Assembly (NCBI RefSeq): GCF_904846185.1
Contig: NZ_CAJGZQ010000010.1
Span: 1-64,000 of the forward strand
DNA from: Psychrobacter immobilis
GTDB taxonomy: Bacteria; Pseudomonadota; Gammaproteobacteria; Pseudomonadales; Moraxellaceae
Reading direction: 5' to 3'
DNA: 64,000 bases
Program-made: the position numbers and the translations under genes
Shown here: piece after piece, positions 29,612-39,613 of the stretch
Layout: each line of letters opens with the position of its first letter
Numbering within the stretch: the stretch's first letter is position 1
The notes under the pieces: model-generated
Databases searched by the model: none
Told to the model about the DNA's origin: nothing
Seen by the model: only the letters and a program-made list of their open reading frames with translations

Positions 29612-31729
29612 ATGAAAGTGCGTGAGATTCTAGTAACCAGTGCGCTGCCCTACGCCAATGGCTATATCCATTTGGGGCATCTTGTAGAATATATTCAGAC
29701 CGACATTTGGGCGCGTGCCATGAAAGCGCAAGGCCATCAGGTCACTTATGTCTGCGCAGACGATGCACACGGTACGGCAATCATGCTCAAAGCAGAAGCC
29801 AATGGCGTCACGCCAGAGGAACAAATTGCCTCGGTGAAAGCGTCGCATGAAGCAGATTTTGCTAAATTTTTGATTAACTTTGACAATTATCACAGCACCC
29901 ACTCAGAAGAAAACAAACATTTTTCTGAGCTGATTTATCGTCGTTTAAATGATGCTGGGCATATCAGTACCAAAGATGTCGAACAATTATTTGACCCTGA
30001 AAAACAGCTGTTTTTAGCCGATCGTTTTGTCAAGGGTACTTGCCCTGAATGCGCAGCGGCAGACCAATACGGCGATAACTGTGAAGTTTGCGGTACCACC
30101 TATGATGCAACGGATCTTAAAGACCCGCATTCAACGTTATCAGATGCCACGCCTATTCTGAAAACGTCCAAGCATTACTTCTTCAATTTGCCTGAATTTG
30201 AGCAATTCTTAAAAGATTGGACGCGTAGTGACAATCGATTGCAAACATCGGTCGCCAATAAGCTACAAGAATGGTTTGAAGCAGGTCTGGCAACGTGGGA
30301 TATATCTCGTGATGCGCCCTACTTTGGTTTTCAGATTCCAGATACCCCAAGCGATGAGCCAGACAAATATTTTTATGTTTGGCTAGATGCGCCAGTGGGT
30401 TACATGGCGAGCTTCAAAAACCTCTGCGATAAACGCGCAGGTACAGACGAGGCGCTTGATTTCGACCGTTATTGGATGCAAGAAAACGAGCATAAAACCG
30501 AGGTGTATCACTTCATCGGTAAAGACATCGTTTATTTCCATGCGCTATTTTGGCCTGCCATGCTAGCCGGTAGTGAGTTCCGTACACCAACGGGTGTTTT
30601 TGCTCATGGCTTCTTGATGGTCAATGGCGAAAAAATGAGTAAGTCACGCGGTACTTTTATTAAAGCCGAAACGTATGCTGATCACTTACATCCTGAATAC
30701 TTGCGTTATTATTTTGCTAGTAAACTGTCTGATAAAGTCGAGGATATCAACCTTGATTTAGAAGATTTCATGCAAAAGGTCAACTCTGATCTAGTCGGTA
30801 AAGTGGTCAATATCGCCAGTCGCAGCGCTGGATTTTTGGTGAAGAAATATGACGGCATGCTAACAGAGATCTGCGCTGAGCCAAGTTTATTAGAAGACAT
30901 TACCAAAACGGGCGATGAGATTGCTGCCGCTTACGAGAACCGTGAGTTTTCGCGTGCCATGCGTTTAATTATGCAATGTGCTGATAAAGCCAATGAATAT
31001 ATCGATGAGAAAAAACCATGGGCGCTTGCTAAGGTCGAAGGCGCAGAGCAAGAAGTTCAAGATGTTTGCTCGGTCGCGATTAATATCTTCCGTCAATTAA
31101 TGGTTTATCTTGCACCAGTATTGCCTGAGCTAACCGCCAATGCCAAAGAGTTTTTGAACATTGACGACTTAAGCTTTGCCAGCCGTAATGAGTGGCTATT
31201 GGGGCACAAGATCAATAAGTTCAAACCTTTGATGCAGCGTATCGAAGAAAAAGACGTTGCCGCGATGGTTGAGGCGTCAAAAGAATCTTTGGCTCAAACG
31301 GCTGCTCCAGTGGCTAGCAAAGCCGTTGCTAAAAAAGATAATAAGTCAGCAAAAGAAGCTGGTACTGATATAGATGCTGAGACAAATACTGAGCAAACTG
31401 ACTATATCGGTATCGAAGACTTTGCCAAAGTTGAGATGAAAGTCGCTCACGTTTTAGCCTGCAATCATGTCGAAGGCGCAGATAAGCTTTTACAATTTAC
31501 CTTGGACGTTGGCGAAGACAAACCGCGCAATGTGTTTAGCGGCATTCGTAAGTTCTATGAGCCTGAGCAATTGCTAGATAAAAAGGTCATTTGCGTGACC
31601 AATCTTGCTCCGCGTAAGATGAAGTTTGGTGTCTCAGAGGGTATGGTACTATCAACTGGCAATCCAAAAACCCAGCTGACGGTGGTTACTTTACCTGACA
31701 ACTGCGTGATTGGCGATGTGCTTGCTTAA
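29612..31729 (+). CDS. metG: Methionyl-tRNA synthetase
   Basis: MetRS charges tRNA-Met. It has 705 residues from the ATG at 29612 (a GTG directly before it is an alternative). The class I HIGH-type motif is [12 protein letters not shown] near residue 12-23. The zinc-knuckle Cys pairs are [17 protein letters not shown] near 145-160. The KMSKS motif is GEKMSKSRG near 335-343. A C-terminal EMAP/tRBD dimer domain ([25 protein letters not shown] onward) follows a Lys/Ala-rich linker, making it the long proteobacterial form. It is monocistronic with its own terminator. Confidence 0.97.
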   Translation: MKVREILVTSALPYANGYIHLGHLVEYIQTDIWARAMKAQGHQVTYVCADDAHGTAIMLKAEANGVTPEEQIASVKASHEADFAKFLINFDNYHSTHSEENKHFSELIYRRLNDAGHISTKDVEQLFDPEKQLFLADRFVKGTCPECAAADQYGDNCEVCGTTYDATDLKDPHSTLSDATPILKTSKHYFFNLPEFEQFLKDWTRSDNRLQTSVANKLQEWFEAGLATWDISRDAPYFGFQIPDTPSDEPDKYFYVWLDAPVGYMASFKNLCDKRAGTDEALDFDRYWMQENEHKTEVYHFIGKDIVYFHALFWPAMLAGSEFRTPTGVFAHGFLMVNGEKMSKSRGTFIKAETYADHLHPEYLRYYFASKLSDKVEDINLDLEDFMQKVNSDLVGKVVNIASRSAGFLVKKYDGMLTEICAEPSLLEDITKTGDEIAAAYENREFSRAMRLIMQCADKANEYIDEKKPWALAKVEGAEQEVQDVCSVAINIFRQLMVYLAPVLPELTANAKEFLNIDDLSFASRNEWLLGHKINKFKPLMQRIEEKDVAAMVEASKESLAQTAAPVASKAVAKKDNKSAKEAGTDIDAETNTEQTDYIGIEDFAKVEMKVAHVLACNHVEGADKLLQFTLDVGEDKPRNVFSGIRKFYEPEQLLDKKVICVTNLAPRKMKFGVSEGMVLSTGNPKTQLTVVTLPDNCVIGDVLA

Positions 31730-31751
31730 TAGTTAGGCTTACTCAACAAAC

Positions 31752-31781
31752 AAAAAAGATGTCCAACTGGGCATCTTTTTT
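31752..31781 (+). terminator. Intrinsic terminator of metG
   Basis: AAAAAAGATG-TCC-AACT-GGG-CATCTTTTTT, a perfect A/T-flanked hairpin 22 bases past the stop; likely bidirectional. Confidence 0.88.
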
Positions 31782-32027
31782 ATTGTCCCAAAACTATCGC
31801 TGGTCAATCGCCAAAATCAGTGCTTATATAGAAGATAATATCGATGAATATTGATTCAGCACGTTCTTTATAGAGGTAATGACAAACGTGTTTTAATTTC
31901 TTATTGCCATAAGTTACATTACTGTCATAATATGGACGTAATGATCAATGGATTGATTACTTTGATGTTAGCCCGTTATCTCAGCATGCACATAACATTG
32001 ACTCGGGTAACCTGCACTCTCTAACCT

Positions 32028-33095
32028 ATGAGCCCCAATAAAATGACCTTTGCTACTACTTTACGCTTCAGCCTATTCGGTGCTGCTATGAGCGCCGCGC
32101 TTGGATTAATTGGCTGCTCAAACACGACCGACACTGCTGCAACGACAGATACCAGTGCCGCCGCAGATTCTGACAAGCCTGCCAAGACATTAGCCATCAC
32201 TCAAATCGTCGAACATCCTTCGTTAGATGCGATGCGCCGCGGCATTATTGATGAGTTGGCAGATAATGGCTATGTTGAAGGCCAAAATCTAACCATTAAT
32301 TTTCAAAGTGCTCAAGGCAATACAGCGACAGCAGGTCAGATTGCTAAGCAGTTTGCAGGAGACAATCCAGATGCCATCGTGGCAATCTCGACGCCATCAG
32401 CTCAGTCTATCGTTGCGTCAACTAAGACGGTTCCGGTTATTTATACGGCTATCTCAGACCCTGTCGCGGCAAAGCTCATTAACGAGAACAATACGCCTAT
32501 CCAATCTAATGTGACAGGACTATCTAGTGAGCTACCTATCGAGCCGCAACTAGACAATATTCAAAAAATTGCGCCCAATGCAAAAACCATTGGCTATGTT
32601 TATAGTCCAGGTGAGGTCAATTCGGTGGTGGTACTCAATCAACTTAAAAAAGCTGCGCCTGCGCGTGGGCTTAAGATATTAGACGTCACCGCCAATCGCC
32701 CGACGGATGTGGCCATGGCGACTCGTAGCCTTGCTGGTCGTGTTGATGTGATTTATACCTCACTAGATAATAATGTGGTATCCGCCTTTGAAGCGATGGC
32801 AGGTGCTGCCAATGAGCTTGATATTCCTGTCATTGCCTCAGACGAGTTTAGTGTGCGACGTGGTGCGACTGCGGCGCTTGGTGTCAATGATTATGACTTT
32901 GGTCGTACCACAGGCAAAATGGTGTATCGTGTGTTAAATGGCGAAGCAGTTAGTAGCGTTAAGCCTGAAGTGATGAATACCTTAACCTTATATGCAAGCC
33001 CGAAACATGCGGCTGAGCAAGGCGTCAGCCTGACTGATGAGCTGCTCAAAAATGCCATTAATGTCGACAAACAAGCGCAGAGTTCGGATAAATAG
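32028..33095 (+). CDS. ABC transporter substrate-binding lipoprotein (first copy)
   Basis: A periplasmic binding protein of the ABC_sub_bind (TrpX-like) family, 355 residues, anchored as a lipoprotein: the lipobox GLIGC puts the lipidated Cys near residue 29, followed by a Thr/Ala/Asp-rich linker. Conserved stretches are IVEHPSLDAMRRGI, QSAQGNTATAGQIAKQF, TPSAQSIVAST, YTAISDPVAAKL, GYVYSPGEVNSVV and IYTSLDNNVVSAFE. It is closely related to the next gene, with 147 bases between. The ligand is unknown; relatives bind tryptophan or other aromatic or branched amino acids. The start could be the ATG at 32028 or a later one at 32043. Confidence 0.85.
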   Translation: MSPNKMTFATTLRFSLFGAAMSAALGLIGCSNTTDTAATTDTSAAADSDKPAKTLAITQIVEHPSLDAMRRGIIDELADNGYVEGQNLTINFQSAQGNTATAGQIAKQFAGDNPDAIVAISTPSAQSIVASTKTVPVIYTAISDPVAAKLINENNTPIQSNVTGLSSELPIEPQLDNIQKIAPNAKTIGYVYSPGEVNSVVVLNQLKKAAPARGLKILDVTANRPTDVAMATRSLAGRVDVIYTSLDNNVVSAFEAMAGAANELDIPVIASDEFSVRRGATAALGVNDYDFGRTTGKMVYRVLNGEAVSSVKPEVMNTLTLYASPKHAAEQGVSLTDELLKNAINVDKQAQSSDK

Positions 33096-33242
33096 TACAG
33101 ATAAATAGTTCTGACAAGTAGCACTGACAAATAACATTTAGCCTTCTATATTGATGGCTCGCTTTACCCTTTACCCATCTATACCTTTTATCTATAAATT
33201 AAATAATGTACGGACACATTATTATTTTCAGGAGTGAGACCC

Positions 33243-34283
33243 ATGTTGTATCAAAATCGTTTTGGTCATTTTAACTTTAGTAAAGCACTATTATTAGGTG
33301 GCGTTTGTACGGCCATCTTGACTGGCTGTAATCAATCAGCACAAGATACCAGTACCACTGATACAGCTGCTACTGGCGATGCAGCCACAGCGATGAAGAC
33401 CGTCGCTATTACGGCTATCGTCGAACATCCAGCGCTTGATGACGTCCGTAAGGGCGTTATCGACGAGCTTAATGAAGCAGGCTTTAAGGATGGTGAAAAC
33501 TTAACGGTTAATTTCCAAAGCGCACAGGGTAACACTGCCACTGCTGGACAGATTGCTAAGCAATTCGTCGCAGACAATTCAGACGTTATCGTTGCGATTG
33601 GTACTCCATCAGCGCAGTCAGTAGCTGCTGCTACTAGCAGTATCCCTTTAGTATTCTCAGCAGTCACTGACCCAGTTGCCGCCAAACTAGTGACAAAACT
33701 AGATGGCTCTGGCACCAATGTCACTGGCGGCTCTGATGCACTGCCTTATGAGCCACAAATTGAGCTGATGCGTCAAATCATTCCTAGCCTAAAAAATGTC
33801 GGCTATGTTTATAGCCCAGGCGAAGTCAATTCAACGATTATCTTGAAAAACTTAAAAGAAAAATTGACACCACTAGGTATCAATGTACTCGAAGCGCCTG
33901 CCCAGCGCAGTACTGATATTGCGATGGCAGCACGTAGCCTCGAAGGTAAGGTCGATATGATCTATACCTCAACCGATAATAACGTCGTATCGGCTTACGA
34001 ATCACTATATCAAGTCGCTAAAGAGAGCAAAATTCCACTGATTGCGTCTGACACTAGCTCAGTTGAGCGTGGTGCCGTTGCTGCATTGGGCGTGAATTAC
34101 TACGAGCTTGGTCGCGAAACAGGCAAAATCGTGGTACGTATTTTAAATGGTGAAAAAGCAGGCGCTATACCTGTCTACACCCCGCAAATGTTGGATCTAT
34201 ACGTTAGTCCAAAGCATGCCAAAGAAGAAGGCATTACTTTGTCACAAGCGGTTATCGATAAAGCAAAAGAAGTGGTAGAATAA
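33243..34283 (+). CDS. ABC transporter substrate-binding lipoprotein (second copy)
   Basis: A paralogue of the preceding gene (346 residues) with the same order of motifs: IVEHPALDDVRKGVIDEL, QSAQGNTATAGQIAKQF, GYVYSPGEVNSTI, IYTSTDNNVVSAYES. The lipobox is LTGC, at about residue 23. The ATG at 33243 lies behind AGGAG; an in-frame GTG at 33234 overlaps that ribosome-binding site and is less likely. The two copies appear to feed one permease/ATPase pair downstream, which suggests two related ligands or conditional use. Confidence 0.87.
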   Translation: MLYQNRFGHFNFSKALLLGGVCTAILTGCNQSAQDTSTTDTAATGDAATAMKTVAITAIVEHPALDDVRKGVIDELNEAGFKDGENLTVNFQSAQGNTATAGQIAKQFVADNSDVIVAIGTPSAQSVAAATSSIPLVFSAVTDPVAAKLVTKLDGSGTNVTGGSDALPYEPQIELMRQIIPSLKNVGYVYSPGEVNSTIILKNLKEKLTPLGINVLEAPAQRSTDIAMAARSLEGKVDMIYTSTDNNVVSAYESLYQVAKESKIPLIASDTSSVERGAVAALGVNYYELGRETGKIVVRILNGEKAGAIPVYTPQMLDLYVSPKHAKEEGITLSQAVIDKAKEVVE

Positions 34284-34713
34284 CGCACTTTTATAGCTAG
34301 CTCATTACAGCTATCATAAGGTAGATACCGAGTTTGATGGATTTGGTGTCAGCCGTCATCTACCGTTATGCGATGAGGCTAAATGTTTAACATCAGAAAC
34401 CCAGCTATGAATCAGTAGGCTGGGCTTCTTATTTAAACCACATTGATTAAATATAAAGTATTTGTGTCATTTCTAAATTTGCCCTTTTTTCAATCAAAGC
34501 TTTGAACCTAGGTAGCTTATGATAGCTGTTGATCGTGACATGTTTTGGTTTACCCTAACCGCAGATTGTTTAATCTGTTAAATTCACCGCTTAGTCGTTT
34601 AGCTAAAATTGACGTATAGATGAGACAGTGCTGATCTATATTACGCACTCATTCTATGAATCGATATTAGAACGTTAGTTGCTAAACGCTTGGTTATGAC
34701 TTACTGATCTCTT
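34284..34713. other. Intergenic region inside the ABC transporter cluster
   Basis: 430 bases separate the second binding protein from the permease. A terminator-like hairpin (34395-34429) sits about 110 bases in, so the permease/ATPase pair probably has its own promoter in the right part. No gene is seen. Confidence 0.5.
34395..34429 (+). terminator. Terminator after the second binding-protein gene
   Basis: AGAAACCCAGC pairs with GCTGGGCTTCT, followed by TATTTAAA. A moderately good intrinsic terminator. Confidence 0.6.
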
Positions 34714-35613
34714 ATGTCTTTAATTGCTTTTTTTGGTGCACTTGAAAGCGGTCTGATTTATGGCCTAGTAGCACTTGGTGTGCTGATCTCATTTCGCACC
34801 CTCGACTTCCCCGACTTGACCGCTGACGGTAGTTTTCCACTAGGTGGCGCTGTCGCCGGTATTTCTATCATCGCTGGTGTCAACCCATGGCTTGCCTGTG
34901 CTTTTGGTATGTTGGCAGGTTCCATCGCTGGTATTGTTACGGCATGGCTACACGTCAAACTTGGCATCCTGCAACTACTTGCCAGTATCTTGGTGATGGT
35001 CGCACTATATTCTATCAATTTACGGATTATGGGTGCACCGAACTTGCCATTATTGGGTGAAACTACGGTCTTTAGCACCTTGGTCACGGATGGCAACGGC
35101 TATTGGATGCGCTGTCTGATTATTGGTGTCGTGGTGATAGCTGCCATGTTATTTTTAAACTGGTTCTATAGCACCGAAACGGGTCTTTCGATGCGGGCGA
35201 CGGGCTCCAACCTCCGCATGGCACAGGCGCAAGGCATCAATACCTCATGGATGACCATCATTGGTATGGCGATTTCTAACGGTTTGATTGCTTTAGCAGG
35301 TGCATTGTTTGTGCAAACTCAAGGTGGCGCAGATATCTCGATTGGTATTGGTACCATTGTCATTGGTTTGGCAGCGGTCATCATTGGTGAAACCATCATT
35401 CCTGCCAAGCGTATTTGGCTGATTACCTTTGCCGTGGTCGTCGGTGCGGTGCTGTACAAGCTATTTATTCAGGTGGCGCTATCGAGCGATACGCTACGTA
35501 GTATCGGCTTTGGCCCGCAAGATTTAAACTTGATTACAGCGCTACTCGTCGTATTTGCCTTGGTATTGCCAAAAGCTAAAAATAAATTTTTAAGTCGTAA
35601 AGTTCGGGCTTAA
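34714..35613 (+). CDS. ABC transporter permease
   Basis: This 299-residue inner-membrane permease of the branched-chain/ribose type (BPD_transp_2-like) has about eight to nine hydrophobic segments. The TADGSFPLGGAVAG stretch near residue 37 and GLSMRATGSNLRMAQAQGIN near 155-175 are typical of the TrpY-like permeases that partner ABC_sub_bind proteins. The ATPase gene follows after 31 bases and the two binding proteins precede, so together they make one importer. Substrate not determinable. Confidence 0.88.
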   Translation: MSLIAFFGALESGLIYGLVALGVLISFRTLDFPDLTADGSFPLGGAVAGISIIAGVNPWLACAFGMLAGSIAGIVTAWLHVKLGILQLLASILVMVALYSINLRIMGAPNLPLLGETTVFSTLVTDGNGYWMRCLIIGVVVIAAMLFLNWFYSTETGLSMRATGSNLRMAQAQGINTSWMTIIGMAISNGLIALAGALFVQTQGGADISIGIGTIVIGLAAVIIGETIIPAKRIWLITFAVVVGAVLYKLFIQVALSSDTLRSIGFGPQDLNLITALLVVFALVLPKAKNKFLSRKVRA

Positions 35614-35644
35614 TGTCAATGTGCAACCATAAGGAATAATTATT

Positions 35645-36439
35645 ATGATGCAAGCTACAGATTTGCGGTTGACCTTTAATCCTGGAACGCCCATTGAAAA
35701 CCCTGCCCTACGCGGTATCAATCTTAATATCGCTGATGGAGAATTTGTCACCGTCATCGGTACCAATGGCGCGGGTAAATCAACCTTTTTAAATGCAGTC
35801 AGTGGTACCACGCGCGTCGATAGTGGTTCAATCTTATTAAATGGCATTGATGTCACCAAAAAGACTGCGCACCAACGCGCTCATTGGGTGGCTCGTGTGT
35901 TTCAAGACCCGATGGCGGGGACTTGTGAAGCATTAACCATCGAAGAAAATATGGCGCTTGCCTATAAGCGCGGCGGCAAACGTGGTTTAAGCTTTGCGCT
36001 AAACCAAAATAACCGTGACTTATTTCGCGAAAAGTTATCAGTATTAAAATTGGGGCTAGAAAATCGTTTGACCGACCGTATGGGTCTGTTATCCGGTGGT
36101 CAACGTCAAGCTGTTAGCCTATTGATGGCTTCACTGCAACCTTCCAAAATTTTATTGCTTGATGAGCACACTGCTGCCCTCGACCCTAAGACTGCTGCTT
36201 TCGTTTTAGAATTGACCGATAAAATTGTGACGGACAATCAGCTTACAACGATGATGGTCACGCACTCAATGCAGCAGGCATTGGCGCATGGCACCAGAAC
36301 GGTGATGTTACATCAAGGACAAGTGGTATTAGATGTGGCTGGCGATAAACGTCAAGGCATGACTGTACATGACTTACTTGATATGTTTGAGCAAACTCGC
36401 GGCGAAAAAGTCGAAGATGATAGCTTGATATTGAGTTAA
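35645..36439 (+). CDS. ABC transporter ATP-binding protein
   Basis: The 264-residue ATPase of the importer encoded by the preceding genes. Walker A is GTNGAGKST (near 41-49), signature LSGGQRQAVSLLMA (near 152), and Walker B KILLLDEHTAALDP. The signature is followed by DEHTAALD where most ATPases have DEPTNALD/DEPTSALD; His in place of Pro is typical of this TrpZ-like group. Start ATG at 35645 with AAGGAA eleven bases before it. Confidence 0.92.
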   Translation: MMQATDLRLTFNPGTPIENPALRGINLNIADGEFVTVIGTNGAGKSTFLNAVSGTTRVDSGSILLNGIDVTKKTAHQRAHWVARVFQDPMAGTCEALTIEENMALAYKRGGKRGLSFALNQNNRDLFREKLSVLKLGLENRLTDRMGLLSGGQRQAVSLLMASLQPSKILLLDEHTAALDPKTAAFVLELTDKIVTDNQLTTMMVTHSMQQALAHGTRTVMLHQGQVVLDVAGDKRQGMTVHDLLDMFEQTRGEKVEDDSLILS

Positions 36440-36476
36440 ATAACTTAGCAAAATTCTTCAACTCTTGAAAAAATAG

Positions 36477-36507
36477 AACGTCTGTTTAATATCAGGCGTT
36501 TTTTTAT
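36477..36507. terminator. Terminator between convergent ATPase and response-regulator genes
   Basis: AACGTCTG pairs with CAGGCGTT (one G-T) followed by T6; 40 bases after the ATPase stop and 35 before the convergent regulator's end. Confidence 0.7.
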
Positions 36508-36539
36508 GACTGCTTTAATTGATACGACTGTCTTAATTT

Positions 36540-37217
36540 TTAAGCATCAAGCAATACTAATTTTTGAATCAACTCACTGACATGTTGCGACTGCATTTTT
36601 TTCATCACTTGTGAACGATGCACCTCTACCGTACGGACGGAAACGTCTAAATGATCAGCAATATTTTTATTCAAATTACCTTCTAACAATTCATTGGCAA
36701 CCTGCTTTTCTTTATCGGTCAGCTGCGCATAAAGCTTTTTAATATCATAAAGCGTGGCGCGTTTTAGAGCGAGGTCTTGTGCACATGCAAGCGCTTCTTG
36801 TAGCCGGCGGCTATTAATCGGTTTTTCCAAATAATCAGCCGCACCTTGCTTCAGCATATTGACAGCATCAGCAATCTCGCCATTTCCCGTTAGCGCTATC
36901 AATGCCATAGGGCTATCCTGTTGACTAAGGTGCACTTGTAGCGCTTGACCACTCATCTCTGGCATCATCAAATCACTCACAATCACTGCTGGGCGATAGA
37001 TATTAACTTGTTGCAAAAACGTCAGCGCACTTGCCCACACTTGGGTCGACAGCCCTAAGCTGCTAATCAAAAAATCACAGGACATGCGCACACTTTCTTC
37101 GTCATCAATGATATGAATGATAAGCGATTCTGGCGTAATACCTGATGAATCATCAGACAGATGACTGTTTTTATCTTGCCAGCACGTAGGCTCATTTGAG
37201 AGTTGATTAGACGTCAT
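36540..37217 (-). CDS. FixJ/TtrR-type two-component response regulator
   Basis: A 225-residue response regulator. The receiver domain has the acidic pair DDEE near the start, phospho-acceptor Asp in VIVSDLMMPEM and the Lys in YLEKPI. The C-terminal LuxR-type helix-turn-helix is LTDKEKQVANELLEGNLNKNIAD followed by VSVRTVEVHRSQVMKKM. The start chosen (MTSNQLSNE, 37217) has AAGG seven bases ahead; an earlier ATG at 37241 lacks a good site. It follows the sensor kinase gene, with 36 bases between, in the order seen for TtrS-TtrR. Likely target: the divergent cytochrome/tsdA operon. Confidence 0.88.
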   Translation of the reverse strand: MTSNQLSNEPTCWQDKNSHLSDDSSGITPESLIIHIIDDEESVRMSCDFLISSLGLSTQVWASALTFLQQVNIYRPAVIVSDLMMPEMSGQALQVHLSQQDSPMALIALTGNGEIADAVNMLKQGAADYLEKPINSRRLQEALACAQDLALKRATLYDIKKLYAQLTDKEKQVANELLEGNLNKNIADHLDVSVRTVEVHRSQVMKKMQSQHVSELIQKLVLLDA

Positions 37218-37253
37218 ATGTGACCTTATGGCTAAATACATTATTGATATTCA

Positions 37254-39359
37254 TTAGAGTTTTTCGTCGTTATTCGCTAAAGATAATGGCAGATAAAAAG
37301 ATATTTGTGCGCCCACCGTGTTTGACAGTCGATAGTTAGCATTGGTTTGTAGCAGCTGGATTTTACCGTTTAAGCTACGTTTAAAGCGGTGCTGCTCGCT
37401 GCTCATTACTTGGTCAACTTGCTCAATTTCACGTTCGGCATCAATATTATTTAGCTGCATCATACCGCCCAGCGACTTGCATAAGCGCTGACATATCATC
37501 AGTCCTAATCCTAGACCGCCTGCTTTCGTTGATTGAGTAGCATACTGACTGGGTAGGTTCTCTGGTAGGTACTGTGCTTTAAGCTGGGCTTGATCAAAGC
37601 CGCCAGCATCATCGCTTAGATGCAGTACCAACCATTGCTTGCCATCGTGTTCCTCTGCCTGACAGCGTAGCATGATATTGGTCGCCCCTTGCTGCGCAGC
37701 ATTGGTCATGCTATTTATCAGTAACTGATCTAATAATAAATTTGGCAAGGTTAAATGCTGATAATCACTTGCCAGCCAAAAATTGATACCTACTGCTTGC
37801 TCATCCAATAATAAGATGCACTGTTGATAGATAGCTGCGATATCGACACGAGTTTCATTCGCTTGCGACCGTCCAGCCCAGCGGCGGATATTAGTCACCA
37901 CAGCAGCGACGCGTTCTGTTTCATTGACAATCTGCTGTAGAGCATTCTCTGTTGCCACATTATCAGGTGACGCTGCCTCGACCGTCTTTTTGGATGAATG
38001 CGCTTGTTGACTGCGTATCAATAATCCTTGCGCATAATTTTGAATGGTTGCCAGCGGCTGATTGATTTCATGAGCGATAGCACCGCTCATCTCACCGATG
38101 ACCGCAAAGCGCTCTGATTGGTGTAACTGCTGATCATAATCACGGATTAGTCTATTTTGCCGCACTATCTTTTTTTGCCGCCGCCATGCCAGCCAGCTCA
38201 TCCAAGCATAATTTACTGTCGATATCAGGATAACCAAAATAATCACAGCCATCCATAATCGATGCGCCTTTATCCAGTCGATCATATGCGCGCTCAGCTG
38301 CTTTTGGGCGGGATGGCGATTCATCTCATAAAGGATGCGCTCAGCATCGCTACTTGATTCTGCTGGCAACCAGCGCTGCTCTAATTGACTCTTGCCAAAT
38401 AGATGTTGATTGATCTGGCGCACCAAAGCATCTGGCGCTTGCTCGGTCGCTGCCAATGTCCAATTTGGGTATATTTTCGTTGAAGAATGGCAGCTGGATA
38501 CAGTGGCAACTGGATGAATGAGACGGTATTGCTTGTCATTGATTTGACCGCGCCTTGCCATCTCCTCCATCAAACAAAGCGGCGTAATGGCAGCGTCTAC
38601 CTTGCCGCTAGCCAAGGCATGCAAAGTGCGCTCTATCGGATAACCGACAAACTGTGTTTGGTAATGACTTGGCATAATGCCATTTTGCTGTAATAAATGT
38701 GCGCCCAATAAATAACCGCCAAATGCGTCATTGTCGACGGCAGCAATATGCCGTTGCTCCAAATCCTGCAAACGATAAATATCAGTGTCGGCAGCGACCC
38801 ATAAAGCACTGGCGACCTCTTCCATCGCACTCGGCTGTTTTAATGGCGTATATTCATTTAGCTTATTAAATTCATTGGCGAGGGTGACTGTCGTCGATAG
38901 CTGATTTTGCGATTGTTGCCCATTAATACCCTCAGCATCAAATCCTTGATTGCTAAAAATTTTATCACGAGAACTTCTATCACGAGCGTTTTGCGCATTG
39001 CTATTTAATTGAGCCGTCTCTGTTTGTAAGGTAGCCAGCCAGCGCCACCTGATGGTATTCATTTTTATAAACTGTACTTGCGGGCCAAGCACTAGCGCAA
39101 ACTGCTGTGCTTCTATTTGCTGTTGCCAATTCTCCAGCGCCAAAGGTACCAATATCACGGTGTCATCTGATAACTGATCATTAAGCTCGTCAAGCCAGGG
39201 CTGCCAGCGATTTTGTGCGGCTGTCTCGCCTTGCGGTGCCAACACACCTAAATAGTAAGTCTGGGCGGTGGCATTAGATAGCGGCAACCAAGCAGCCCAT
39301 GCTACCACGGTAATAAAACAAGCCTTTAAGATAGTCCAAATTTTAGACTTTTTATGCAT
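37254..39359 (-). CDS. TtrS-like sensor histidine kinase with PhnD-type periplasmic domain
   Basis: This 701-residue sensor kinase has a signal peptide (cleavage after ATA near 32) and then a PhnD-like periplasmic binding domain. That domain starts YYLGVLAPQGETAAQNRWQPW, close in style to TtrS, the tetrathionate sensor. One membrane helix lies near 370-392 (WMAVIILVILISTVNYAWM). The HisKA box GEMSGAIAHEINQPLATIQNY carries the phospho-His near 428. The HATPase has N box LLINSMTNAAQQGATN, G1 SDDAGGF and G2 GGLGLGLMICQRLCK. An insert of about 35 residues (NNIDAEREIEQVDQVM) sits near the end. The ligand, probably tetrathionate or thiosulfate, is inferred from the domain and the neighbouring tsdA. 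Confidence 0.85.
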   Translation of the reverse strand: MHKKSKIWTILKACFITVVAWAAWLPLSNATAQTYYLGVLAPQGETAAQNRWQPWLDELNDQLSDDTVILVPLALENWQQQIEAQQFALVLGPQVQFIKMNTIRWRWLATLQTETAQLNSNAQNARDRSSRDKIFSNQGFDAEGINGQQSQNQLSTTVTLANEFNKLNEYTPLKQPSAMEEVASALWVAADTDIYRLQDLEQRHIAAVDNDAFGGYLLGAHLLQQNGIMPSHYQTQFVGYPIERTLHALASGKVDAAITPLCLMEEMARRGQINDKQYRLIHPVATVSSCHSSTKIYPNWTLAATEQAPDALVRQINQHLFGKSQLEQRWLPAESSSDAERILYEMNRHPAQKQLSAHMIDWIKAHRLWMAVIILVILISTVNYAWMSWLAWRRQKKIVRQNRLIRDYDQQLHQSERFAVIGEMSGAIAHEINQPLATIQNYAQGLLIRSQQAHSSKKTVEAASPDNVATENALQQIVNETERVAAVVTNIRRWAGRSQANETRVDIAAIYQQCILLLDEQAVGINFWLASDYQHLTLPNLLLDQLLINSMTNAAQQGATNIMLRCQAEEHDGKQWLVLHLSDDAGGFDQAQLKAQYLPENLPSQYATQSTKAGGLGLGLMICQRLCKSLGGMMQLNNIDAEREIEQVDQVMSSEQHRFKRSLNGKIQLLQTNANYRLSNTVGAQISFYLPLSLANNDEKL

Positions 39360-39613
39360 ACACCTAGCCTTATATTTGACCTACCAAACGTACACTATAA
39401 GTAAAAACCTTAATTATAATGTGGTTTTCCACAATACCACAATATTACCCGCTACCCTATACTAGATGACAGTTGTGTAACTTTTAATTCGCTGAGCTTA
39501 AATCACAAAGATTCGATTTCAATTTTGATTTCAATAAGAATGGTTAATACACCTCATAAAATATGGGTGATGAATTATAAGCTTAGTAAAAATATCTTAT
39601 GGAGGGCGGGCTT
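39360..39613. promoter_or_regulatory. Divergent control region of kinase and cytochrome operons, with a dyad
   Basis: A perfect dyad TGTGG-TTTT-CCACA lies at 39420-39433, and a further half-like CCACA is at 39437-39441. Located between a two-component system and the divergent redox genes, it is a candidate response-regulator site. The evidence is position and symmetry only. Confidence 0.4.
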
